From: Parasponia andersonii
Lineage: Eukaryota > Streptophyta > Magnoliopsida > Rosales > Cannabaceae
Length of the DNA: 64,000 bases
Direction: 5' to 3'
NCBI GenBank assembly: GCA_002914805.1
Contig: JXTB01000046.1
Coordinates: 576,030-640,029, forward strand
Below the pieces are notes generated by a model. That model saw only the letters and a list, made by a program, of their open reading frames with translations. It was not told the origin of the DNA and searched no databases. Below, in pieces: positions 23,483 to 41,309 of this stretch; within the stretch, counting starts at the first letter, position 1, and every line of letters begins with the position of its first letter. A program made the position numbers and the translations under genes.

Positions 23483-24964
23483 ATTAGTATAAATATTTTT
23501 ATAAAAGTATTAACGGAAAAATATATGGATAAGCTAGTTCCACGAGATAAACCTATTCTTTTGATTAATTAAGAAAAAAGATTTTTGTTTGCCTTAAAAT
23601 TATACTGTTTACCTTTCTTTTTTTCAGGGAAAAAAAAAAAGAAAAGAAAAGAAAAACCGTGTTGTTAGCCAAAATATAAAGCTCAAATATCAGGTAAGAT
23701 GCATTTTTCTAAATACGGGGAGGGTGGGAATATTGAACGTGCTAAATTAAAAAAAGAAAAAAAAAATTGAGAAGCTGTAAATAAAAAGTTAGGAAAAAAA
23801 ATTATTTAGTACAATTTTTTATTATAGTAAAAAATGGATTGTACTGATGTTATTGTCTAAAAACAACAAATATATATTTATTCATGTCTTTTTTTTAGGG
23901 AAATATATCTATACATGTCTAAGAACACATATAAGCATCTTTGATCTTTTCTTCTTATAGGTAAAAAAAAAAAAAAAAGAATAAATAAAATTCGTTTTAA
24001 AAAAAAAAAAAGAACGACAAAACAAGCAAACAAAATATAAATAAGGACAAAACAGAAAAAAAATAATCAGGTAAAGCTTGAAAAAAAAAAGGAGAAAACC
24101 GAAAATACCAAAAAAAAAAAAAAGAAAAAGTAATGTTGAAGTGCTATATGCTTACCTATACTTATTATATGTACATATAGATAGATGAAACGGCATTAAC
24201 ACGTATATTGTTTATGTGGTCCAATAATAAGCGACATGTTGTTTTGTATGGGCTCAATTTTATGAAAAATTAAAATGATGTATCGGTTAAGATTAATCTT
24301 ATTTTCAGTTCATTAATAAAAGGTAAAGAAAAACATATTTTGATTCATGATTTTTGAAATGTTTAATTTTATTTGTTTCTTGAACTATGTTTTTATCTTG
24401 ATTTTATTGTGCTTTCAAACCATTATTAGCTATATGTTTCTTTATCCCTTACTTTAAAATTGTTCCATTTTTGGTTCAAAAAGCTTTGTTTTATTTCAGT
24501 GTTGTTTCAAATGTTTCAAAGTCACTCAGTTACCCTGTACTGTTTTTTTTTTTTTTTTCCCTCCTTTCATCTCAGTTTTAAAACTTGCTCTCATTTTGTA
24601 TACATAAATACATAATTCAGACTAGTACAATGTAATATTTAAAAATTCAAAAAAAAAAATCAGGAACCAAGTCTAACATATTTTTGCCCAAGTTAAAATG
24701 AGATTTAGGTCATCTTTTAGAGACGGGAGAAAAAAAAAATAGAAAATAGATTAACAAGTTGATCTTCAAAATACTTTGTTGTTGGTCATAAACGACGTAC
24801 GTTCTGTGTCGTTATGTTTCAGACAGAACGACATTTTTTGAGCAGTAAACGACATTAAAGATTGGAACGGAACGACTTCCCGCTGGTATCGTTGGTTAGT
24901 CTCTCTCTCTCTCTCGCTAGTCACTTCCCGTTCTACTCAGTCTCTGTTGAATCGTTTGGTGAAA
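23483..24964. other. AT-rich upstream region of the SET gene
   Basis: Poly-A and poly-T runs and no coding potential. The last 100 bp contain a CT-rich stretch (24899-24915), probably the 5' UTR or core promoter of the downstream gene. Confidence 0.5.
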
Positions 24965-31286
<6,322 letters not shown>

Positions 31287-31767
31287 AATGGTGCATTGTT
31301 TGATTTCATTCTATGTTCTTCAAAAGCCCAATGCAAAGTTGACGGAATAGAGCTTTCATGTTTAACTTTAGTCTTGATAATTGATAACCCAAGTTTACGT
31401 ATATTTGAAATTGTGACATTATAATATTGCCTCACGAAGTGATTTCATAACCCCAGGTACAAAAGCAGTGGTTAGTTGACTAAACAAATTGCAATCAATT
31501 AATGTTCGGGATACCTAAGCAGCAAGGTGCTTGGCATTGAAATCCTAGAACCAAGGGCAAATTGAATGTACAACCCAGAAAATAAAAAGCAAAAAAATGA
31601 AAAAAAAAAATATTTTAATGGCATTGTTTCCTTGCACCTCGAACGACACATACCATGCTCTACTGGTGTAGGAAAATAGAAATTTGGCTTTTACGCTAAA
31701 CCTGCATTGCATTTGGTCTTGAACACAAATTTTGATCACTAACTCAGACATTAGCTGAATTGCCGCC
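31287..31767. other. Tail-to-tail intergenic region
   Basis: About 480 bp between the stop codons of the SET gene (plus) and the CIP7-like gene (minus). It should hold both 3' UTRs. No other gene is seen. Confidence 0.7.
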
Positions 31768-31875
31768 TCATTTCGGCCCGCCCCTGAAGGCTGAAAGGGA
31801 GAAGAATGATCTCGTTGCTGAGACAGAAAAGCAAAAGACAAAATTAAAAACTGGATCTTGTACAGCTTAAGAAGG

Positions 31876-31909
<34 letters not shown>

Positions 31910-34900
31910 AAGGAAATAAGAATCTAGTTAGTGTAAGATCATATGTGAAGTACACAACCTTTGGTTGCCGGAACACCACTTGAGTCATGGCTGTCTTGCA
32001 ACTTATTCTGGGAACTTCGGGCATTTACTTTGCTAATATTTGATTGAGCTGCGTCCACATAATCCATAACAGTGATAAAATAAGATTAGTTTAACGAACC
32101 AACAATACAATAAAATTTCTAATTTGATGCAAACAGCCAGTAGACAATGGAATAACATTTGTTCCTCGCTGCAAATAAAGCAGCACCTTATAAAATAAAG
32201 AGCAGCAATAGAGTTATAGAGCTAAGAATCATAATGAAGTACGATGTCATTTTATGATCTTTTTTCGGCCTTAAGACCTTTATATGATTTATTTTTTCTT
32301 CTCTCAATTTCATAGGAGGCTCGGTTTTCACAGCGTGCATTATTTTTGCCAATGAAACACGAAGGAAAGAAAGGGTTGGTTGTCTTACTTTATCCTCCTG
32401 AAATTTAACGACTATCTAACTTTCTCCTCCTCTCTCTTCTTTATTGTTCTTTTCTGTTTTCCTTTTGTTCTCAAAAAGAGTATTGAACTAAATTTCATTG
32501 AACAAAACGACTACTAGGACACTGTTTATGGTCAGCATCAGTAATGAAAGAGGAATAGGATGGCAATAAGCATATGAAAAGAACCAAAACGTACCAGAGT
32601 ATACTTCATGAGTATCATAACCTTCGCCCAATGACATTCTTTGCTGCCCATAGTTCTTCGCATTTAGACTAGCCTTTCTCATTAGATTGTCAGTATCATC
32701 TTCGCCTTCGGAAAACACAGATGGACTAGACCAACCACTTATATTAGCATCTCCTTTGCTCCTCCGGGCAAACTTTAAGAGCCTCTTCAACCCTTTCGGT
32801 GCATCTTTCTGGTAGACTATAGCAGGAGGATTTTCAGCATTACCCCATTCAATAATATCAGGTTCATTACTCTCTTCTTGCAGCATTTGGGACAAAGAAT
32901 GACGCACACGTGGACTTGTCGATCCAATTGGTGCAGCAGTGGCCAAAGAGACAGGCTGACATGGCTCATCATCACATGGGGGCATGGCTTGATGCTCTTC
33001 AATTTCAACCCAGGCCGATGGGGAGATTATTGATTCTTCTTCAGCTTGAATTTCTGTTAAGGATTCTGCAACATTTTTGTTTAAGTCATCATTACAATCA
33101 GCAGGGACTGAGTCAAAGTTCTCTGCCCCACTATTACATTCCAGCCGGCTATTTCCTGGAGCTTCTGATTCCATAGCAGCATCTGGATGACCCACTACCA
33201 TGACATCCTCCTCTTGATGCTGACTCACTGTTTCAGAAACACTAGCAAACACCTCAGGCTCTTGCTTCTCAATGAGATTTTCGCTGTTTCTGAGAGATTC
33301 TTCTGATTGAGAAGAACTTTTTGTCTTGTTAACAGTGGGACTAACACCAGGAGTAGTCCTAGAACCCTTGCGGAGAAAAGGTTTTGTTTCCACTGGCACT
33401 ACCGTGCTTTTTTTGGTTACCTTGCTATACAAACCAGGCTTCACTGGAATCACATCTGAACAATCCTCAGAAGCTGTCACCAATTTTGTTTTTGCTGGTT
33501 TATTTGTTTTTTTTGCTGCTAGCTGCTGCTTCTCATTAACACCTTTGACATTCTTCAAGCTCTTGGCACTGCTAGTCAGAGACTCCTTTCTCTGTGGCTG
33601 CTGGGGTCTTTCCACTTTAGGGCTAGGTTGAGGAAGTGATGATTGTTGCGGGGTTTTTCGTCGTGTTGGAGTAGTGCCAGCAGAGGAGTTCCCAACTGGA
33701 GTTTTAGCTGGTGATGTCCCTACAGCTCTCGCTGGAGGTGTCGATAGCCATGACTTACGTGTAGGAGGCAAGGGTGATGTTCTTGGAGAAACCTTCTTTG
33801 CAGAAGGTACCTTTGACATTTCCTTCTTGGTTTCCTTCCTGGGATTTGCAGGTTGAGGCGAACTTCTAATTGGTTTTTGGGACTTGCGCACAGCAGCTAT
33901 TTTATCAACATCCTTTGCATTTTTGGAGGCTATTTGAGATTTTCTCTCATCAAGAATTTGCTGCATCGCTTTAAACTGAGCTTCTTTCTCTGCTTTCTTC
34001 CTAGAATTCTCTCCTCGGAGCTTTTCATCCCTCTTCTCCTTGTAGTGATCATAAAATCCACCTCTCTGCCCGGAAGGGAGGCTTTGTTTTCTGCTAGTTT
34101 GAGTCTTCGCATATCTGCCTGGCTTTGATTCCATCATTTGCATCAGCATCTGATTCAACTCAGCCTCTTTTAATCTATTCCATTCAGTTGTAGCTGTTGA
34201 TTTTCTGACATTATTCTCTTCCTCGGCTATATTAGTAACTGCTTCAATATCTATTGGGTCAGACAAACTCTTGTCCAATCTTTCTAAGTTAACATGAACT
34301 CCAGGGGTCTCAATAGTCTCCTGAACCGTAGGTACAGTTTCTGACTCTGATTTCACTTCTGTTGAATACTTCACATTTTCTACATCATTGGGAGTCACAG
34401 AGACATAGTCTCTAGATTCTGGTTCGCATGGGGTGGAAGTTTCCCCCATACCTGCACTCCATCTTCTCAATACAGATTTATTTGCATTTATTGACATATT
34501 TGATAAGGACTTCCTTAATTTATCATCGCCAGTTTGATCTTTTTGCTTGCTTTCGAAAAGGTTGATGGCATCTTGAACGGACATTCTCCTTGCATTATCA
34601 GGTTTTCTGTCTGGTTGCTCAGATCCTTCTTCTTCGCTACTATTTCCAGATACATCTCTATACGGGAAACTCTTATCCCTTGCTGGGAAATAGTTGAGGC
34701 TCTTAATGGTCAATGCAGCTGCCCTGCGTGATCCCCCTCTTCCTATTTGTATCCTCCGCATTGGAGATGCTGACCTTCTGGGTGACGCAGATCTAATAAG
34801 AGTTCGACTTCTTTCTGCAGATCTTCTGTCCTCATCACTAGAGTCAGAAGACTCCTCACTTTCTGTTGAACTCTGTCGCTCAACCTGAGCAGCCTTTGCA

Positions 34901-35124
34901 GGTGAAACACCATATTTTACTTGTGTATCTGAATGCAAGGGTTTTGATATCTGAACATTTATCTGTGTCTCGTTCACATTATCACTCCTTGAACTGCGTG
35001 TAAATGAGCTCCTGACATCACTTCGTGGATCACCACTTTTGCTCTCCTGGTTCAGCTCTAAAACCTTGTGCAAAGAATTCCTGCAATATACCATCGCACA
35101 CGTGCCTTTTGTAAAACACATGTG

Positions 35125-35162
<38 letters not shown>

Positions 35163-36277
35163 ATAAACAAATTGAGCCAACTAAGTTATCAATGCCCACT
35201 TTTATAGTTGGTCTGCAACTTACCTCAAATCTGCTCCTCCAAAGTGTTCAGAAAATTTGGCTAAATCAGTGATCTCTTCAGAGGAGCAGTTGGAGCACGC
35301 AACCTTGCTAAAAGCTGTGGCTAATTCACTTCTTAATGCCATCAGTCTCAAGTCCATAGCTCGCAAGAGTTCATTCCTGATGTTACAAACTTCCATTTAT
35401 TAGTGATACTGCAACTAAAGTGATATGCTAACAAAAAATAAAAATGACATACTTTGAAGTATCTGATGATGCATTCTCGACTTGGGGCTGTTGTCAAGCG
35501 ACAATACACATTAGTAAGTAGACAGCTAATAGAATTTTGGATTAAAAGATAAAAGTACCCTCTTGAATGGTAAAAAGGACTAAACAAGATAACAGAGACA
35601 TCTAATTATCATATAGACCATCTTATCACCTCGCCATACAAAGATAGATGAAACTTTTTAGCCTCCTCCAATTGAGACATCTCGTCTTTCATAGCACTAG
35701 TGGTGTGTGTCAATTCTGGAGAACTAAAAATCTCGAAGAATCTGATAAATAAAGGACGTGAACAATCAGGAAATGCCCATGGCACATTGAATAATAAAAG
35801 AGCTAAAAGAAGAACACTTAAAACCATAAGAACCTGTTTAAAGTTGACTTTGTAAACCATGGCGCATCATTCAGGTTTTCTGGCAGTAACAGTTTGATGG
35901 AAGAATTGGATCCTTTAGAATACAACTCATTCACTTTTGGTAAATGTTTCAGCAGTGATTCTAGAAACCCAGCCGCCAGATTTTCTATTTTGCCGTCACT
36001 GCAAACACTTGCCTCATACCTAAAGCAACCGTCCCCCACCAAAAAGAAAAGAAAAAGAAAAAGAAAAAGAAAACATTTCAGAAAAGCTTATAATAAGTAA
36101 AATAAATCTAAATGGGTGATTAAAAAGCTCGTATAAATACAATTAGATGCACGCCAATGGAAGCCAATACATAACTATTGGCTATTGCAGAAAAACCACA
36201 ACCTACCTGTTCTGAGCAGGAAAAATCTGGATTTCAGCATAATCAAGAGGTGTGTCATCATCAATTTGACCCTGCAT
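31768..36277 (-). CDS. CIP7-like: COP1-interacting protein 7-like protein
   Basis: Coding exons on the minus strand: 36277-36207, 36019-35834, 35741-35630, 35487-35453, 35376-35224, 35080-32595, 32048-31959, 31817-31768. Each junction is GT-AG and in frame, total 1060 aa, close to the roughly 1060 aa of Arabidopsis CIP7. The N-terminal 190 residues carry the family block ([53 protein letters not shown]). The large exon 6 is Ser/Lys/Pro-rich with [11 protein letters not shown], a [18 protein letters not shown] helix and many basic clusters. The last exon gives [16 protein letters not shown], a family hallmark. CIP7 is a nuclear COP1-binding factor promoting light-responsive gene expression; that role is inferred here. 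A 5' UTR exon ending near 37002 lacks an ATG, which supports the start in exon 2. Confidence 0.88.
31879..31908. repeat. (AG)15 microsatellite in the last CIP7-like intron
   Basis: A perfect AG run 60 bp upstream (in gene orientation) of the short last exon. On the coding strand it is a CT-rich tract. Confidence 0.95.
35135..35162. repeat. (TG)14 microsatellite in a CIP7-like intron
   Basis: A perfect TG run preceded by a TATATA stretch, in the intron before the large exon 6. Confidence 0.95.
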
Positions 36278-36310
36278 TTTAAACCCACTTACTACTGAAC
36301 CAGGAAAATC

Positions 36311-37202
36311 CTGTATGACGGAAAAAAAAAAATTAGTGAAGCCCATTTTCGGATTATGTTTCATTTAACGTGACTATAAACAGTTAAGAAAATAGAGGCT
36401 TGATATTATATGTGTGCTACATGACATATCGCACAATACACAACGATGGGCATTGAAATTACCCGGGGGAACCAAATTAGCCTTCTTACAGAAGCAAAAC
36501 GCAGTGTACCACTTTAAGCTCTCAACATACTAAGAAATAATCACCCAGAAGAGCCATATAACTCATGCTCAAACCCAAAAGAAAATAATATAATTAAACC
36601 AAATAAATTATAAATGTACCCAGAATATCAGGTAGCATATTTTAGATTCCAGAGCAAGAAATGTCGGCATTCAAGCTCAGATCTAGACAAAGAAGACACC
36701 TACACCCTACACCTACCTCAGCGAAAACTTGGACTCAAGATACAAATACAAACAATATACACCACCACGCCAATCACGCAGCTAATAACTCAATTAAACA
36801 AATACCCACATCAAAAAGTTCCTTTAAAAACCAACACTCCACTAAATTAAGCTCCTTTCCTTACATAACAAATCCAAAAAAAAAAAAAAATTTAAAAATC
36901 AGAGCTTGAAACCCAAAACCCAGAACCAAATGGGAAAAACACCCAAAACCTAGATGAGCAAATGCAAAAAGACGAACTGGGCAATCTTTCATTTTTTTTA
37001 CCTTGATAGAGAAAAAAGCAGAATCGGACAGTCAAGACTACTACCACTAGTACCACTCCCCGAGTCAATGCCAGTGAGAAACTAAGCAAATCCGGAGCTC
37101 AATTCAACTGTGAAGAAGATGATGATGGTGATGGCGATGGTGATGAGTGAGAGAGAAGCTGTTGAAAAAGAAAGAATAGAAGAATAGAAGAAGAAGATGA
37201 AA
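36311..37202 (-). other. First intron and 5' UTR exon of the CIP7-like gene
   Basis: A donor CAAG|GTAAAA at about 37002-36997 pairs with the acceptor ATACAG at 36316-36311. The exon upstream (37002 to about 37200) is CT- and GA-rich, with no ATG near its end. Its extent is inferred. Confidence 0.55.
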
Positions 37203-37724
37203 AGAGCAGGGTCCTTTCAGTGGCAACTACTGCTTAGCTAATCTACAAGAAAAGAGAAAAAAAAAATTTGGTCCTAAAAAAGAAAATGATATAGAGGGAG
37301 AGAGAAAAAAAAAATCTAATTCCACACCACCAGTTTCCTAAATTCATATTTATGACAACACACTCGCGCGTGGATTTCACGCTCCATTTTTCTTTTTCTG
37401 GTTGATTTTTATTTTTTTATGTGTCTAATTTTTGGATTATTTTTATGTCTGGCCTTGAATTATGTCCGAATTATCTGAAATTTCAACTTTATTCATGAGC
37501 TACTAAAATTATACAATATATTAAGCAAACAAAGGAAAAAATGACAAATATTTAACGATTTCAATCCCAAAAATACTCATGTATTTTTAATAAATACTCT
37601 GCGATTATCACACTTGTCATTTTGTCATTTTAAGTTCATCTTGTTTACAAAATGACGATTTAAGTGCAACAGAATAAGAGGGCATAGTTGAAACTTGTCA
37701 TAATTCTAAGCTGACGTCTAATAC

Positions 37725-38127
37725 ATTATGCTAGTATCAATGCTAAATCTAGCATGACATGTCAAATTTATTATGCNTATATGAATGAACAATTTAGTCG
37801 ATGTAAAAAAAATTATAAATAATAAATATTCCTCTATTAATTATAATTTAGTAAAGATAAATTTGAAAATAAAATTTAATAAAAACATAAATTAATATAT
37901 AGAATTTTGATAATATTGTGAAATATATAAATATTTTATATATAAAATAGTAATAATGTTGTAAATAACAACATATTTTAAAATTTTACATAAGTTATAC
38001 TTTGTGTTATATTTGATATAATATATAACACATACTAAAAATTATGTCTAATATAGTACACCATTAAAGAGTTATTTTTTATCTAAATGCTACAATTTAG
38101 CATTAGCATGTCTATTAGAAATGCTCC
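37725..38127. mobile_element. Candidate MITE
   Basis: About 400 bp of very AT-rich DNA with degenerate inverted ends: TGCTAAATCTAGCATGACAT on the left (37741-37760) and TTTAGCATTAGCATGTC on the right (about 38096-38112). No target duplication could be fixed. Confidence 0.3.
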
Positions 38128-38215
38128 TAGGGCTTATTGAGATATTTTATATTATTTGAGAATATACATAAAATAAACTTGTTTGGCTTAAAAATTACGA
38201 TTTAAGTGGTATAAA

Positions 38216-38281
38216 ATAAAACTTGTCATAATTCTAAGGGCTTATTGAATAAAACTTGTCATAATTCTAACGGCTTATTGA
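38216..38281. repeat. 33-bp tandem duplication
   Basis: Two adjacent copies of a 33-bp unit beginning AATAAAACTTGTCATAATTC differ by one base (AGGGC against ACGGC). A related copy of the flanking 55 bp is at 38128-38182. Confidence 0.85.
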
Positions 38282-39279
38282 GAAATTTTATATTATTTGA
38301 GGGTAGACATAAACTAAATTCTCTCTCTTTTTTTTTTTGGTATTTATTCAATTTTCGAAAGCAACTCGTTTGGTTTTTTCTTATTCACAAATCACATGGT
38401 TGTGTCGTGTTGCTTAAAAAGCCAATAATTTATAATAAAATATTTGGTCTCGTTCCTCTATATCATTCAAAAAAAGAATTTTAAATAAATAAAGAAATGA
38501 TTAAAAAATATGTGATTAATTAATTTTAACCTTCAAGATTTTCACTTAAAAAAAAAAACTTTCAAGATCTAAAACCTACCCTTTTTTTTTTAAATAGTCT
38601 TCTTCTTTTTGTCAGCTTTCTCGTTTATTTTTTCTTCATTTTTATTAAGCAAGACGTAATTTAAAATATACTTTTTCTCCCTAAACCAAGTAAAGAAACT
38701 TTTTATTTTTAAAGCAAGCAAAGCAATTTTAGGAAAATACATATTTGTGATTTTGATGGATAACAAGAATAAATAAATGCGACATTAACCTTGAATTTTA
38801 AATGGCACCGCCTACCATGTGACAAGGAAAATCATTGAAATCAAAATGGGTCGGGCAATCTCTAACTAAAAATATAATTGCAATTATGGTATCCTACAAA
38901 GTCTAATTTATTCCAAATGAATGCAAAGTAGATTTACTACAAAAGTTATATAAATGAACCATTAAGTAATTAAATTAATAAAGCATACAATTACTTTTTC
39001 GAATGAATTTAAGTTTTCCCAAAATTATTAAATGCACAAAAATATTTGTTTTTTGAAATATAAAGAACGAAGTAATGGGTATCATACTTACAGTTTACAC
39101 ACCATACACAAATTCAACACACATTGCTTTTGCACAAAACACACTTTAATAGGCTCGGTTGAAGGTGGTGTGGTGTGTACGCTTTTAGGGTTAGCCCAAA
39201 GTGCAAACTGGCAGAATAACTTTGGCAATAAAAAGGTTACAAAAGAGTCTCATTGATTAGGGCAGTAGGAGCAGTAGCT

Positions 39280-39350
39280 ATGTGGAGAAGAATGAAAGGG
39301 TTGCCAAATCTTAAAGCTTTTAACACCATTGATGGCTTCTTTGCTTCAAG
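39280..39350 (+). other. Possible orphan first exon (mitochondrial presequence-like)
   Basis: An ATG opens MWRRMKGLPNLKAFNTIDGF, rich in Arg/Lys and without acidic residues until Asp18, followed by a good donor (TTCAAG|GTAAAT at 39350). It resembles the first exon of an organelle-targeted protein, but no following exon was found nearby. It may be a gene relic or chance. Confidence 0.22.
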
Positions 39351-40740
39351 GTAAATACTGATGAAACTTCTAGTCCTTGTGAAGCTGCAATGAATTTATG
39401 GTCCATCATAATTTCTCCCCAAAAGAATTCCAATATAAAACTGGGGAAGGAAAAACAAGTTTTGTGTTAGCTCTTTTACCTCTTTGATTGAACAACTCAG
39501 CGTCATTTTGTCACCAAGGATCAGTCTTAAGAGCAGGAGAAGTTGAAAGTAAAATGAGGCAGAATTTCAGTTTAAGCACCATTTTTTGGAAAAATGTAAA
39601 TGGGTTTCATGTGCAAATTATAATGCTCGGAGTTGAAAGAGCAAAACATGTTGGCGACCTTCATGTTGCAACATGATTGATTTATTATTAATATTACAAC
39701 ATACGACTAAATATTTGATCTGATTATGTTTTTTAGTAGTTATCTTTTATATGCTGAATCACGATTTGTATAGTTGTCAATCATAAAAATATAATCATAT
39801 TAATATATAGACAGATTCAATTGTGCATGAATAAGTAAATGACTCTTACCAAAATTGATTTTAAGTATATGTCTATATTTCATTAAAGAAATTCTTTTAA
39901 ATGAATATTTTACGTACAATATCTTTTATAGAAGCTTTATTAACTCATCTGTGTTAATTCTCATTATTTAAAATTATTCTAATTCATGCTATAAGCTGTC
40001 AAAAAGATTTTAGTAATTGATTATTTTGTTTCTAGAAAGAAATCTGGAAATTTCATTTTCTGTTCCTACATAACTGGGTTGACAAATCATGTTGCAACAC
40101 GAGAACAGAATCAGCAATGAATTTTCAAATCAGTTTTCTAAGTTTGATAACGAACTTGACTGATCTTGCAAGTCTTCTAATCAATATTAAATGCTCTTAA
40201 ATATTGTTTTACAGAACATACATGTGAAAACTTGCTCTTTCACTCTATTTAAAGACCACTCAAAAATAATTTTAGTTAGAAAGACCACTATTGTATTTTT
40301 CAGTTATTTCTTTTAACCATATTTTAGACTTAAGAGATGTCCTAGTCATTTGAGTGACAGTGCTTCGAGAGAGATGCTAACTGCCTTCGGGAGAAGATCG
40401 ACTTCAATCGCCCAAAGGAATTTCAAAAAAACGAAGTCAAACTAAGACAAACGACGCTCGCTGGACAAGTTGATGAAGGAATGCGTCCACATTGCGACAA
40501 TTAAAAATAATTTTTTATTATATAAGTCAAATTGATGTTTATGTTCATTCAAACTTTACAAATAGTGTTTATTCGTGTTTATTCTTTGAACGTGATCCCT
40601 TGGACGTAGATTATCGGAAAATAACTGAACTACAAGATTATCAAAAAATAACTGAACTAAATAAAAATATCTTATGATATTTTTACAATTTCTATATTAT
40701 CACCACCTCATGTAATTAATTGGAAATTAATTTCTTTCGG

Positions 40741-40780
40741 TAATACTTAATAAATGGACCTAATACTTAATAAATGGACC
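40741..40780. repeat. 20-bp perfect tandem duplication
   Basis: TAATACTTAATAAATGGACC occurs twice back to back. Confidence 0.95.
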
Positions 40781-41309
40781 TAACAGGAGCTCAAGGGATA
40801 CTAGAGTCAATGCACGAAAACATCCATGTTCCATTTAGGGTTAAAAAACCTCACTTGGGTTTCCCCAAAACACGGTATAGACACTGTCCTTTGAAGGGTT
40901 CTTGACAAGACAAATTATAGCTGTTGTTTTCTAAACGTTGTGGCCATCCTTGGTGACTCGAATTCCACTCTTTAACATTTCAAGATCTACATATCTAGTC
41001 ACCGAAACGCATGAAAAGAAAAGGTTATTCTACAAAATGAAGACATAGATTACTAAGATTAGCATTCATTTTAGAACAAGACTTGTACAGAACGTCACCA
41101 TGAAAAAGCCATTTTATGATAGGTGTTCCACTTTCAATACCAAGCACAAGATAGCATACAGAATTAGTTAAACAGATTATATGACATGATACAGGGCGAT
41201 TTAATGATACAGTTGTTCCCAATTCGTGCATTTCAGAAACACAATCAATTCAACCACTAACAACACCAATAATGAATCTAATGGACAAAAGAAAATATCA
41301 AAGAAACCA

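Larger units (their letters stand above)
37203..41309. other. AT-rich intergenic region
   Basis: No supported gene over about 4 kb. It contains one ambiguous base (37777), a MITE-like segment, small tandem duplications and one possible orphan exon, listed separately. The last 300 bp probably include the 3' UTR of the WD40-like gene. Confidence 0.6.

Noticed and set aside
24947-24964. Start of the SET gene at 24947
   Set aside because: That codon is TTG. The first ATG at 24965 has a good context (GAAAATGG) and matches the family N-terminus.
33326-34888. Several plus-strand open frames of 60-100 codons inside the CIP7-like exon
   Set aside because: They are shadows of the long minus-strand exon, which has family-specific motifs; no start context or domain.
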